From Mycobacterium sp. SMC-8 (GTDB lineage Bacteria; Actinomycetota; Actinomycetes; Mycobacteriales; Mycobacteriaceae), in contig NZ_CP079865.1 in the NCBI RefSeq assembly GCF_025263565.1, positions 806,001 to 870,000 on the forward strand: a stretch of 64,000 nt of DNA. The letters are read 5' to 3'. Shown here in pieces: positions 40,051 through 49,600 of the stretch; position 1 is the first letter of the stretch, and each line of letters begins with the position of its first letter. Both the position numbers and the translations under genes were made by a program. The notes below the pieces were generated by a model, which worked only from the letters and a program-made list of their open reading frames with translations, had not been told where the DNA came from and made no database searches.

Positions 40051-41090
40051 CGCTGCGGTTCGTCGATCTCGGTGGGCAGCGGCAGGCTTTCGGCGTCGGT
40101 CCAGACCGCGTTGAAGCGGGCCATACCGACCCTGCCCACCACGTGGTCGACGAACGCCTTGCCCCTGGTGTACTGACTCAGTTTCGCGTCGACACCCAGC
40201 AGTGCGCGCAGCAGTCGTTGCAGCGGTGGCTGTTTGCGTTGCCTGCGCTGATCGAACCGGTGCCGGATCGAGGCCACCGACGGCACCACGGCAGGGCCGA
40301 CGGCGTCCATCACGTGTTCGGCGTGCCCTTCGAGCAGGGTGCCCAGCACCAGCAGACGGTCCAGCGCCTGCCGCTGCGGCTCGGATTGCACGGCCCGCAG
40401 AAGACCGAGAATCCCACCCGAATTCGGTTCCTGCTCATCGGCTTTGGTGCGGCGGTCACGCACGTACTCGGCGAGCCGGCCCGCCATCTGGGGCAGGTCG
40501 TCGCCGGCGTCCTCGGTCAGCACCGCCAGCGCCTTCGACATGTGGTCGGCCAGCCACGGATTGGCCCGGAATTGCACCCGGTGGGTGACCTCGTGCAGAC
40601 ACACCCACATCCGGAAGTCCTTGGGCAGCACCCGAAGTTGACGCTCGACGGCGATCACGTTCGGGTACACCAGCAACAGTTCGCCGCCGCCGGCCGCAAA
40701 CGGGTCGTACTGGCCGAGGATCCCCGATGACACGAAGGCCAGCACCGCCCCGGTCTGCGCGCCGGCGATGCGGCCGGTCAGCACGTGGGGTCTGACGTCG
40801 TCGCCCTGCCCGCCTGTCATCACCCGCATCGATTGCGCCGCAGCGCGGATCCACTCGGGACGGTTGACCACCCGCGCCTCGGGGATCTCGCCGCCCTCGA
40901 TCAGGCCGGTCGTCTCCCGCACCGGCAGCTCGGAGGCGCGGGCCGCCTCGGCGAGCTGGTCGACGACCTGCCTGCGGGTGTACTCGGTGGCCGGCGGCTC
41001 AGGACGGGCCAATTTGCCGCCGAGGGAGGCGGCCAGGTTCCAGTCCACCGCGCGACCGACGGTGAGCCCGGACTTCGACGCCGCGCTCAT
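40029..41090 (-). CDS. Zincin-like metalloprotease of the mycobacterial Rv3626c type
   Basis: 353-residue protein whose core has the zinc-protease motif HEVTHRVQF (HExxH, about 181-185) preceded by the helix DFRMWVCL, and a downstream acidic segment GTLLEGHAEHVMDAV that could give the third ligand. In Actinobacteria this family is annotated either as a zinc-dependent metalloprotease or, from gene neighbourhood, as coenzyme-F420-associated; neither role is proven. The ATG at 41090 is chosen because it overlaps the dacB stop as ATGA; an ATG three codons upstream also exists. Confidence 0.82.
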   Translation of the reverse strand: MSAASKSGLTVGRAVDWNLAASLGGKLARPEPPATEYTRRQVVDQLAEAARASELPVRETTGLIEGGEIPEARVVNRPEWIRAAAQSMRVMTGGQGDDVRPHVLTGRIAGAQTGAVLAFVSSGILGQYDPFAAGGGELLLVYPNVIAVERQLRVLPKDFRMWVCLHEVTHRVQFRANPWLADHMSKALAVLTEDAGDDLPQMAGRLAEYVRDRRTKADEQEPNSGGILGLLRAVQSEPQRQALDRLLVLGTLLEGHAEHVMDAVGPAVVPSVASIRHRFDQRRQRKQPPLQRLLRALLGVDAKLSQYTRGKAFVDHVVGRVGMARFNAVWTDAESLPLPTEIDEPQRWIDRVL

Positions 41091-42460
41091 GAGCGGCATC
41101 CGCAGGTCCGCAGCGTCGCGGCGAACGCGTCGAGTGCGGTGCGCCCCGTCGGGCCGGCGTCGTTGGACAGCAGCACGAAGGTCAGCACCCGCCCGCTCTC
41201 TCCGGTCACGATCCCGGCCAGTGAGTTGGTGCCGGTCAGCGAGCCCGTCTTGGCCCGCAGGTATCCCGCTGCGGCGCGGCCGTCCTCGCTGTCGAGGTAC
41301 CGGTTGGACAGGGTGCCGCTGCCTCCGGCGATGGGCAGCAGGTCCACGAGCGGGCGCAGCGCGGGCTCGTCGTCACCCGCCGCGGCCTGCACCACTTCGT
41401 CGAGCGTCTCGGCGGTCAGCCGGTCGTCGACCGACAGACCGCTGGAGTCCAGCAGCCGCGCGCCGGCGGTGTCGATACCGGCGTCTTCCAGGGCGCCCAG
41501 CACTGCGCGAGACGCGCCGGCGAAGCTCTGCGGCTCACCAGTCGCGGCGGCGACCTCGCGGCCGATCGATTCGGCCATCACGTTGTCGGAGAAGTTCATC
41601 ATGTCGCGCAGCCGTTGCATCAGAGGCGGCGACTGCACCGATGCGATCTCGGTGCCGCGGGACGCCGAGGTCGTCACCGTGACCTTGGCCGGATCGAGCC
41701 GCAGCGCCACGGCCAGCGCCCGGCCCGCGTCCAGCGCCGGTGTCCTGGACCGCCGCGATTCGACACTCACCGGCTGTGTCCGGCCACCGTCGAGCATGAT
41801 CGACTCGATCGGCGCGATGTCGCCGCCGTCGATGTCCAGCGGGTCCCAGCCGGGTGCCATCGTCGGTCCGGTGTAGGCGCTGACGTCGACCTGGACGGTC
41901 GTGACGTCGACGCCGCTGCGGCGCACCTGGTCGGCCAAATCGACGATCCGCGCCGCGTCGCGATACCAGGTGTCGACGTTGCGGGGCGCGGCCGACAGGG
42001 TCTGGTCGCCGCCGCCGACGAGCACCACCACGCCCGGCGTCGTGGAGAGCACGCGCGTGGTCAACCTGACGTCGCGGTCCAGGGTCAGCAGCGCTGCGGC
42101 CGCGGTCAGCAGCTTGTTCGTCGACGCGGGCTGCATCGGCACCCCGGCGCCCTGCGCCCACAGCTGCTCACCGGTCAGCGCGTCGGTGATGCGTCCGGTG
42201 AACCTGCCCAGATCGGGATTGGCCAGCACCTCGCGCAGCGCGCGGGTCAGGCCCTCAGGCGTGGGTTTGTCGGCGGAATCCGAGACCGGTTCGACGGCCG
42301 GTGCCGCGGTCGCCGGGGCGGGCGCCGGCTCGACGGCGACCTGGTCGGCCCCCTGCCGGGTGGCCACCAACGCGGCGGCAGCGACGACCACGACGACGAG
42401 CAGCAGAACCACCGCCCCGACGACCACATACGTGGATCGCCGCCACCGCGTGGGCCGCAT
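41087..42460 (-). CDS. dacB: D-alanyl-D-alanine carboxypeptidase, PBP4 (DacB) type
   Basis: 457-residue low-molecular-mass penicillin-binding protein acting on peptidoglycan outside the membrane. A single N-terminal transmembrane helix (about 11-33) and a Pro/Ala linker precede the S13 catalytic domain. The catalytic motifs are SxxK (ASTNKLL, about 112), SxN (FSDNVM, about 295) and KTG ([10 protein letters not shown], about 405). It matches M. tuberculosis Rv3627c as recalled. It is divergent from ppa and coupled to the metalloprotease. Confidence 0.93.
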   Translation of the reverse strand: MRPTRWRRSTYVVVGAVVLLLVVVVVAAAALVATRQGADQVAVEPAPAPATAAPAVEPVSDSADKPTPEGLTRALREVLANPDLGRFTGRITDALTGEQLWAQGAGVPMQPASTNKLLTAAAALLTLDRDVRLTTRVLSTTPGVVVLVGGGDQTLSAAPRNVDTWYRDAARIVDLADQVRRSGVDVTTVQVDVSAYTGPTMAPGWDPLDIDGGDIAPIESIMLDGGRTQPVSVESRRSRTPALDAGRALAVALRLDPAKVTVTTSASRGTEIASVQSPPLMQRLRDMMNFSDNVMAESIGREVAAATGEPQSFAGASRAVLGALEDAGIDTAGARLLDSSGLSVDDRLTAETLDEVVQAAAGDDEPALRPLVDLLPIAGGSGTLSNRYLDSEDGRAAAGYLRAKTGSLTGTNSLAGIVTGESGRVLTFVLLSNDAGPTGRTALDAFAATLRTCGCRS

Positions 42461-42520
42461 GTTTCTCCTGATCTCGATCGTCTGGCCGAGCCACCCCTGT
42501 AGAGCAGCGTATCCCTCGTT

Positions 42521-42532
42521 TAGGGTTAACCC
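42521..42532 (+). promoter_or_regulatory. Candidate ppa -10 with overlapping palindrome
   Basis: TAGGGT at 42521-42526 resembles the mycobacterial -10 and overlaps the perfect palindrome GGGTTAACCC at 42523-42532, within the 118-nt divergent dacB/ppa spacer. No good -35 is present. The palindrome could be an operator, but this is speculative. Confidence 0.25.
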
Positions 42533-42578
42533 GCGTCGTCAGCCGACGCCCCCGCCCCAGCACAGTAGGAGTCACGGC

Positions 42579-43064
42579 GTGCAGTTCGATGTCCTCATCG
42601 AGATCCAGAAGGGTTCCCGCAACAAGTACGAGGTGGACCACGACAGCGGCAAGGTGAAGCTGGACCGCTACCTGTTCACCTCGTTCGGCTATCCGACGGA
42701 CTACGGCTACATCGAGGACACCCTCGGCGAGGACGGCGATCCGTTGGACGCGCTGGTGTTGCTGCCCGAGCCGGTGTTCCCGGGGTGCATCGTCGAGGCC
42801 CGTCCCGTCGGCATGTTCCGGATGGAAGACGAGAAGGGCGGCGACGACAAGGTGCTGTGCGTGCTCGCCGATCCCCGCTGGGACCACATCCAGGACATCG
42901 GCGACGTGTCGGACTTCGAGCTCGACGCGATCAAGCACTTCTTCGTGCACTACAAGGACCTGGAGCCGGGCAAGTTCGTCAAGGCCGCCGACTGGGTGGG
43001 CCGCGAGGAGGCCGAGGCCGAGGTACAGCGCTCGATCGAGCGCTTCAAGGCCGAAGGGCACTGA
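42579..43064 (+). CDS. ppa: Inorganic pyrophosphatase
   Basis: 161-residue family I pyrophosphatase, which hydrolyses PPi to drive biosynthesis. The metal-binding signature is visible: [20 protein letters not shown] (about 52-71), with further Asp/Lys residues in [21 protein letters not shown] start ([20 protein letters not shown]), preceded by GTAGGAG at a good distance. A long open frame extends upstream but lies antisense to dacB. A strong inverted repeat follows the stop. Confidence 0.96.
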   Translation: MQFDVLIEIQKGSRNKYEVDHDSGKVKLDRYLFTSFGYPTDYGYIEDTLGEDGDPLDALVLLPEPVFPGCIVEARPVGMFRMEDEKGGDDKVLCVLADPRWDHIQDIGDVSDFELDAIKHFFVHYKDLEPGKFVKAADWVGREEAEAEVQRSIERFKAEGH

Positions 43065-43073
43065 CCTCCCCCT

Positions 43074-43135
43074 CGCGAGCAGACACAAACTCGCACCATC
43101 GGACCCGATTTCGTGCGATTTTGTGTCTGCTCGCG
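43074..43135. repeat. 23-bp inverted repeat after ppa
   Basis: The arm at 43074-43096 (CGCGAGCAGACACAAACTCG...) and the arm at 43113-43135 (GTGCGATTTTGTGTCTGC...) are complementary over 23 bp with one mismatch. The 16-nt loop itself contains ATCGG-AC-CCGAT. GCGAGCAGAC-type short palindromes are, from recall, among the commonest dispersed repeats of mycobacteria. It probably ends ppa transcription; a T-rich stretch lies inside the second arm. Confidence 0.8.
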
Positions 43136-43220
43136 CAGGTGTGGCGGCGCCCCTGCGCGAATTTGCGTGGCTGTAACACGGTGTAACGCCTGCGCCGCTT
43201 GACCGGCCGATCATTGCGGT

Positions 43221-43742
43221 GTGTTGCTGCATCAGGGGATCGGGCTGGACGCTTTCAACGCCCTTCCGATGCGCCGCGCCGTCCACGCGGTCTTCGAATG
43301 CTGTTACAGCGTGCCGCTGGCCGCCGACCTGGCCCGCGCCCGGCCGTTCGACACCCACGACCGGTTGTTCCGCTTCGCCGACACCCTGCTGTTCGGGCTG
43401 AGCGAGGAGTCGATCGACTCGATCCTGCAGGCCTACCCGGACGTGGGCAGACGGCCGGGCAGCGAGAAGTCCCAAGCCGAGCAGTGTGCGATCACCGACG
43501 AACGTCCCGAGGTGATGGCCGAACTCGCGACCGCGTCGAAGAAGTACCTCAATCATTTCGGGTTCGGCTTCGTGATGTTCATCAACGGCTACGGCGCCGA
43601 CGTGGTTCTTGAGACCATGCGGGACCGGCTACACAACGACTACGAGACCGAACGCAAGGTGGTCCGCAACGAGCTGGCGCGGATCAACCGGACCCGGCTC
43701 GAGCGCATGCTGGGCCCTGAGGGCGGTTACGACAACTGGTGA
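43221..43742 (+). CDS. OHCU decarboxylase-like protein
   Basis: 173-residue protein resembling 2-oxo-4-hydroxy-4-carboxy-5-ureidoimidazoline decarboxylase of uric-acid breakdown: FNALPMRRAVHAVFECCYS at the start, SILQAYPDVG, SQAEQCAI, and the well-kept KKYLNHFGFGFVMFINGYGADVVLETM plus the Arg-rich final helix (ELARINRTRLERML). In characterised enzymes the AHPDL-type motif carries a catalytic His; here the position reads Tyr (AYPDVG). No uricase or transthyretin-like HIU hydrolase gene is near. It may have a different substrate. GTG start. Confidence 0.7.
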   Translation: MLLHQGIGLDAFNALPMRRAVHAVFECCYSVPLAADLARARPFDTHDRLFRFADTLLFGLSEESIDSILQAYPDVGRRPGSEKSQAEQCAITDERPEVMAELATASKKYLNHFGFGFVMFINGYGADVVLETMRDRLHNDYETERKVVRNELARINRTRLERMLGPEGGYDNW

Positions 43743-43782
43743 GCTCGCCCCAGGCCCGGCGGGTGCGCCTAATGTCTCTGCC

Positions 43783-44942
43783 ATGGGTGAGGTGTCCGGC
43801 CGCTGGAATCCCCGCTTCGACGCGCTGGCCGAGGCGTTGGCCGACGAGGTCGCCGCCGGGGAGGAGCTCGGGGCGTCGATCGCCGTCGACGTCGACGGCG
43901 AACTGGTCGCCGACATGTGGGCCGGCCACGCCGACCGGGCGAAAACCGTTGACTGGCAACAAGATACGATCGTCAACTTCTGGTCCTGCACCAAGACGCT
44001 GACCGCGCTGGCGGCGCTGATGCTCGTCGACCGCGGCGAACTCGACCCTTTCTCCCCCGTCGCCCGCTACTGGCCGGAGTTCGCCGCCAACGGCAAGGCC
44101 AGCATCGAGGTGCGCCACCTGCTGTCCCACACGTCCGGGGTGTCGGGGTGGCAGACACCGTTTGGGGTGGAGGACATCTACGACTGGGCCACGGCGACGG
44201 CGCACCTGGCCGCGCAGGCGCCGTGGTGGCCGCCGGGGACCGCGTCGGGCTACCACGCCATGAACTACGGCCACCTGATCGGCGAGCTGGTGCGCCGTAT
44301 CACCGGCACGACACTGAAGGATTTCGTCGCCGAGCAGATCGCGGCGCCGCTGTCGGCCGACGTGCAGATCGGGGCGCGGCCCGAGGACGCGTCCCGTATC
44401 GCCGAGTTGGTCGCCCCCCACCGCGCGACCGCGGCGTGGGCAAGCTGCCGCCCGACCACCCGGCGGTCAGGACGTTCGCGGCGTTCCCGCCCGGCGCGTA
44501 CGGCGTGGCCCACGCCGAGACCGACGCGTGGCGACGGGCCGACATCGGCGGCGCCAACGGCCACGGCAACGCCCGCGGGCTGGTCCGTGCGTTGACTCCG
44601 GTCTCGCTGGGCGGCAGTGCGCACGGGGTCCGGCTGCTCGGCCCGAGCACCATCGAGCTGATCTTCACCGAACAGTCCCACGGCATGGATCAGGTGCTGT
44701 TCGTGCCGCTGCGCTTCGGCATCGGATTCGGCCTGCCCACGCCCGAGCGCGTGCGGGCTGTCCCGGCCGGCACCGTCTGCTGGTGGGGCGGCTGGGGCGG
44801 TTCCCTGGTGGTGATGGACCTCGACCGGCGGGCGACGTTCGCCTACGTGATGAACAAGATGGGCGAGGGCACCACCGGCACCGCCCGCACGGTGCGCTAC
44901 GCGGCGCTGATCGACGCCGCGCTTCAGGACGCGCGCGGCTGA
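43783..44942 (+). pseudogene. Serine hydrolase (beta-lactamase/EstB family), frameshifted
   Basis: From the ATG at 43783, the frame encodes an esterase/beta-lactamase-type domain: FWSCTKTLTAL (SxxK, about 66-69), HLLSHTSGVSGW, and the Tyr motif GYHAMNYGHLIGELV. After ...RIAELVAP (about residue 212) the frame becomes Arg/Pro-rich nonsense. The proper continuation (KLPPDHPAVRTFAAFPPGA... WWGGWGGSLVVMDLDRR... to ALQDARG) is in the next frame and ends at 44942. The switch lies at a run of six C at 44414-44419; seven C would restore one frame of about 386 residues. Either a homopolymer sequencing error or a real inactivation. Confidence 0.82.
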
Positions 44943-45319
44943 TCGCGCGCGGCGAGGCGGCCGAGCACGTCGCGGCCCACCGTGCCGAGATCCTGACGGG
45001 GAGTGGCCGGAATCAGAGTCACGCCGTCGGCCACCTCCGCCGACGCGATGTCGGCGATCAGTCCTGCCAGACCGTCCACGGTGCCGGCGTAGTGCACCGT
45101 CCCGGAATCGGCCGGACCCAGCACCTGCTGCGCCGACCGGAAATCGCCTGCGACGGCGACGGTGACGTCCAGGATCACCGCGACGTCGTCGGCGCCGGCG
45201 CGGATCCGGGCCCGCACCCGCCGGGCGTGCTGCAGGTCCTTGGCCGCCACCCGGACGATCTGCTGGTCGCCGTCGGTCAGCTCGCTCACGCCACCGTCAT
45301 CTGCCACGAATAGCCGCAC
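44924..45319 (-). CDS. Conserved hypothetical protein
   Basis: 131-residue, soluble, acidic protein (MRLFVADDGGVSELTDGDQQIVRVAAKDL...). It contains DDVAVILDVTVAVAGDFRSAQQVLG and a final helix, suggesting a small alpha/beta fold. I do not recognise a family with certainty; the first half recalls flavin- or LLM-linked actinobacterial hypotheticals, but not enough to name it. The GTG start and coding-like composition support it. Its 3' end overlaps the convergent frameshifted hydrolase by 19 nt. Confidence 0.55.
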   Translation of the reverse strand: MRLFVADDGGVSELTDGDQQIVRVAAKDLQHARRVRARIRAGADDVAVILDVTVAVAGDFRSAQQVLGPADSGTVHYAGTVDGLAGLIADIASAEVADGVTLIPATPRQDLGTVGRDVLGRLAARDQPRAS

Positions 45320-45390
45320 CCGGCCACGCTATCCAGCGCTGCCGGGCGCGACCCAGCGTTGTGATCAGCGAGAGTGCAACAATCGCACGC

Positions 45391-46428
45391 TCAGCGGCTC
45401 GGGTCGTGATGCGGATCCGGCACGGCCTTCTCCTCGGAGACCCCGTTTGAGCTGCCGTTCTTGCGTACGTCGTGCACGCGGGTCTTGTACAGGCTGGCCG
45501 CAGTCGTGATCAGCAGCGTGACCACGATCACGCCGAGGGACAGCAGTGTCGGGATCTCCGGCACCGGCACGTGCTCGCCGCCGTTGATGAACGGCAACTC
45601 GTTCTCGTGCAGCGCGTGCAACAGCAGCTTGATCCCGATGAAGCCCAGGATGAACGCCAGCCCCTGCGAAAGGTACACCAGCCGCTTGAGCATGTCGCCG
45701 AGCAGGAAGTACAGCTGCCGCAGCCCCATCAGGGCGAACACATTGGCGGTGAACACCAGGTACGGCTCGCGGGTCAGACCGTAGATCGCCGGGATGGAAT
45801 CGAGCGCGAACAGCAGGTCGGTGGTACCCAACGCGACGATGACCAGGAACATCGGCGTCATCAGCCGCTGGCCGTTCTCTTTCACCCACAACCGCAGGCC
45901 GTCCCACTGGTCGGTGAACTTCATCCGCTTCTGCGCGAAGCGCACCACCGCGTTGTCGGCGTCGTCGTCGTGGTCGGTGTCCTTGACCAGCTTGATCGCG
46001 GTGTAGAGCAGGAACGCGCCGAAGATGTAGAACACCCACGAGAACTGGTTGATGGCCACCGCGCCGAGCGCGATGAAGATGCCGCGGAAGATCAGCGCCA
46101 GGATGATGCCGACGAGCAGCGCCTGCTGCTGGTAGATCTTCGGCACGTTGAAGCTGGCCATGATGATCAGAAAGATGAACAGGTTGTCCACCGACAGGCT
46201 GTATTCGGTGAGCCAGCCCGCGAAGAACTCCACACCGTACTGGCTGCCGTGGAAGAACCAGGTCCACAGCCCGAACGCGATCGCCAGGCCGACATAAAAC
46301 GTCAGGGCCGTGGCCGTCTCACGCCGAGGCGGCTCGTGGGGGCGACGCCCGATCACGATCACGTCGAACAGCAGGATCGCGATTGTCACGGTGAGCGTGA
46401 TGCCCCACTCGAGACCACTTACGTTCAT
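45391..46428 (-). CDS. TerC-family membrane protein, probable manganese exporter
   Basis: 345-residue protein with about nine transmembrane helices. The TerC acidic motifs are visible: ILLFDVIVIG (helix 1), SLSVDNLFIFLIIM (about 70) and GTTDLLFALDSIPA (about 200), which carry the metal-handling Asp residues. TerC/Alx/MneA proteins export Mn2+, in several bacteria under yybP-ykoY control. The leader here contains such a riboswitch, which supports the same function. Start at ATG 46428, with ribosome site GGAGG six nt before it. The C terminus is hydrophilic. Confidence 0.87.
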   Translation of the reverse strand: MNVSGLEWGITLTVTIAILLFDVIVIGRRPHEPPRRETATALTFYVGLAIAFGLWTWFFHGSQYGVEFFAGWLTEYSLSVDNLFIFLIIMASFNVPKIYQQQALLVGIILALIFRGIFIALGAVAINQFSWVFYIFGAFLLYTAIKLVKDTDHDDDADNAVVRFAQKRMKFTDQWDGLRLWVKENGQRLMTPMFLVIVALGTTDLLFALDSIPAIYGLTREPYLVFTANVFALMGLRQLYFLLGDMLKRLVYLSQGLAFILGFIGIKLLLHALHENELPFINGGEHVPVPEIPTLLSLGVIVVTLLITTAASLYKTRVHDVRKNGSSNGVSEEKAVPDPHHDPSR

Positions 46429-46431
46429 CAA

Positions 46432-46460
46432 ACCTCCGGTCGTCGTCAAACGCCGGAGGT
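46432..46460 (-). promoter_or_regulatory. Hairpin that can hide the terC ribosome site
   Basis: On the minus strand ACCTCCGG (46453-46460) is perfectly complementary to CCGGAGGT (46432-46439), which contains the GGAGG ribosome site of the TerC gene. The same ACCTCC can instead pair with GGAGG at the 5' edge of the riboswitch. The two pairings exclude each other, giving a translational switch. Confidence 0.6.
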
Positions 46461-46562
46461 CTCTTCCACCACCGCCTGCGGCGGTAGGCCCACGGCACCG
46501 GTCATCCCAGGTGGGACGACGTGATGACGACACCGTGGCGAAGGAATACTCCCCTCCAAGCG
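46452..46562 (-). promoter_or_regulatory. yybP-ykoY (Mn2+) riboswitch
   Basis: The minus-strand leader has the conserved pieces of the yybP-ykoY class in order: GGAGGGGAGTA (about 46547-46557), GTCGTCATCACGTCGTCCC (about 46511-46529) and GGAAGAGACCTCC (about 46454-46466). The outer stem P1 pairs TTGGAGG with CCTCCGG. The class binds Mn2+ and typically turns on exporters when Mn2+ is high. Here P1 formation would free the GGAGG site of the TerC gene. Confidence 0.78.
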
Positions 46563-46648
46563 GCTCATTGTGCCAGTCGGTCGCCCGACACGCGAAATGA
46601 GCGGCCCAGGGGCGTGAGGCGACTCCGAACGCTGAGTAGTTTGTACCC

Positions 46649-49600
46649 GTGACGGCCGCGGATCGAACTCCTGAGATCCCCACTCAATACCTGCTGTCGG
46701 AGTTCGCTCCCCCGCCCCGCACGCTCATCGACATCCTCTACGACACCGCGCGCCGGTACCCCGACGCGCCGGCGCTCGATGACGGGACCGTGCAGCTCAC
46801 CTACGCCGAGCTCGTCGCCGACGTCGAGGACAGCGTGGCCTGGCTGGGGGCCCGCGGGATCGGCCGCGGCGACCGCATCGGGATCCGGATGCCGTCCGGC
46901 AGTTACGCGCTCTACGTCGCGATCCTGGCGACCCTGGCCACCGGCGCGGCGTACGTGCCCGTCGACGCCGACGATCCGCAGGAGCGCGCCGACCTGGTCT
47001 TCACCGAGGCCCAGGTGGTCGCGGTGATCACCGAACGCGGCCTGGTGCGCGGGCCCGGCTCGTCGCGCGGCTGGCGCGCGACGGCGCCACTGACCCGCGA
47101 CGACGCATGGATCATCTTCACGTCGGGTTCGACCGGCACGCCCAAGGGGGTGGCCGTCACCCACCGCAGCGCGGCGGCATTCGTCGACGCCGAGGCGCAG
47201 ATGTTCCTCAAGGACAATCCGCTCGGCCCGGGCGACCGGGTGCTGGCGGGCCTGTCGGTGGCGTTCGACGCGTCGTGCGAGGAGATGTGGCTGGCATGGC
47301 GGCACGGGGCCTGTCTGGTGCCCGCGCCCCGGTCGCTGGTGCGCAGCGGGATGGACCTCGGACCGTGGCTGGTGTCCCGGGACATCACCGTCGTGTCGAC
47401 GGTGCCGACGCTGGCGGCGCTGTGGCCGGCCGAGGCACTGGAGTCGGTGCGGCTGCTGATCTTCGGGGGCGAGGCCTGTCCGCCCGAACTCGCCGAGCGG
47501 CTCGCCGCCGGCCCCGACTCGGCCGGCCGCGAGGTGTGGAACACCTACGGGCCGACCGAGGCGACCGTCGTAGCGTGTGCGGCACGTCTGGACGGTTCCG
47601 GCGGGCAGGTCAGCATCGGGCTGCCGCTTCCCGGCTGGGACCTGGCCGTGGTCGACAAGGACGGCCGGCCGGTCGGCCTCGGCGAGGTCGGCGAGCTCGT
47701 CATCGGCGGTGTCGGCCTGGCCCGCTATCTCGACCAGGACAAGGACTCCGAGAAATACGCGCCCATGCCCACTCTGGCCGGACACGGGCATTGGAGTCGC
47801 GCGTACCGCAGCGGGGACCTGGTGCGGCTGGAACCGGACGGTCTGTATTTCGTCGGCCGCGCCGACGACCAGGTCAAGGTCGGCGGCCGCCGCATCGAGC
47901 TCGGCGAAGTGGACACCGCGCTGGTGCACCTGCCCGAGGTCACCGGCGGCGCCGCGGCGGTGCGGCGCACCGCGTCCGGGACACCGCTGCTGGTCGGCTA
48001 CATCGCGGTCGCCCCGGATCTGGACGGCGAGTTCGACGTCGCCACCGCCCGGGCCCGGCTGGCGGAGTCCCTGCCCGCGGCGCTGGTTCCGCGTCTGGTG
48101 GTGGTCGACGAACTGCCCACCCGCACGTCCGGCAAGGTCGACCGCGACGCGCTGCCCTGGCCCGTCGGCGACGCGGATGCCGAGCAGGGTACCGACTTGG
48201 GCGGCGGCACGCTCGGCTGGCTGGCCGGGGTGTGGCGGGAGGTGCTCGCGGCGCCCGTCGACGGGCCCGAGGCGGATTTCTACGCCCTCGGCGGCGGTTC
48301 GCTGTCGGCTGCCCAGCTGGTCGCCGCGCTGCGACAACACTATCCGCAGGTCACCGTCGCCGACGTCTACGACCATCCGCGGCTGGGGTCGCTGGCCGGT
48401 TACCTCGACGAGTTGGAGCCGCCCCCGGTGGTCACCACTCGCGAGGTCGCGCCGGTGCCTCGGCTGACGCAGGCCGCGCAGGTGGCGCTGACCGTGCCGC
48501 TGGCGCTGCTGACCGGCATGCAGTGGATGGTGTGGCTGGCCGTCGCCAACAACGCCGCGGCGGCGCTGCACCTCGCCGACTGGGTGCGTCCGGTCAGCTG
48601 GTGGTGGATCCTGGCCGGCTTCCTGCTGTTCGTGACCCCGCCGGGCCGGATGAGCATCGCGGTGTTCGGCGCGCGGGTGCTGATCGGCAACCTGCAACCC
48701 GGCACCTACCGCCGCGGCGGGCCCACCCATCTGCGGGTGTGGCTGGCCGAACGACTGGCCGAGGCCAGCGGCGCGGAGAACATGGCCGGGGCGCCGTGGC
48801 TGGTCTACTACGCCCGGGCGCTGGGCAACAGCGTCGGCAACGGCGTCGACCTGCACTCGGCGCCGCCGGTGACGGGCATGCTGACCCTCGGACACCGCTG
48901 TTCCATCGAGCCCGAGGTGGACCTGGCCGGTCACTGGATCGACGGCGACCAGTTCCACGTCGGCCCGATCACCGTCGGCAACGACGCGACCGTCGGGGCG
49001 CGGACCACGCTGCTGCCCGGGGCCGTGGTCGGCAAGAACGCCGACGTCGCACCCGGTTCGGCCGTGGTCGGCAAGGTGAAGAACGGCCAGTACTGGAAGG
49101 GCTCGCCGGCGGTGAAATCGGGCAAGGCCAGGCATCCGTGGCCGGATCACCGCCCGCACAGGGCGCCGCTGTGGGTGGCCGTGTACGGCGTGACGTCGGT
49201 GCTGCTGGCTGCGTTGCCGCTGGCGGCGCTGGCCGCCGGGCTGGCCGTGATCGGCTGGGGTGTGCGCGGCACCGCGACGGTGACGGCGGCGATCGGGCCG
49301 GCACTGCTGTGGCTGGTGCCGGCCACCGCGGCGGCGCTGCTGGTGTACGCGGTACTCACCGTGCTGGGGGTGCGGATGCTGTCGGTCGGGCTCGACGACG
49401 GCTACCACCCGGTGCGCAGCCGCCCGGGCTGGCAGCTGTGGGCGATCGAACGTCTGATGGACGGCGCGCGCAACTACCTGTTCCCGATCTACGCCAGTCT
49501 GCTGACCCCGTGGTGGCTTCGACTGCTCGGCGCGAAGGTCGGCAAGGGCACCGAGATCTCGACGGCGCTGGTGATCCCGAAGTTCACCGTGGTCGAGGAC

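Noticed and set aside
42521..42532. GGGTTAACCC as a regulator binding site for ppa
   Set aside because: A 10-bp palindrome alone at this composition is weak evidence; kept only as a low-confidence element overlapping a -10-like sequence.
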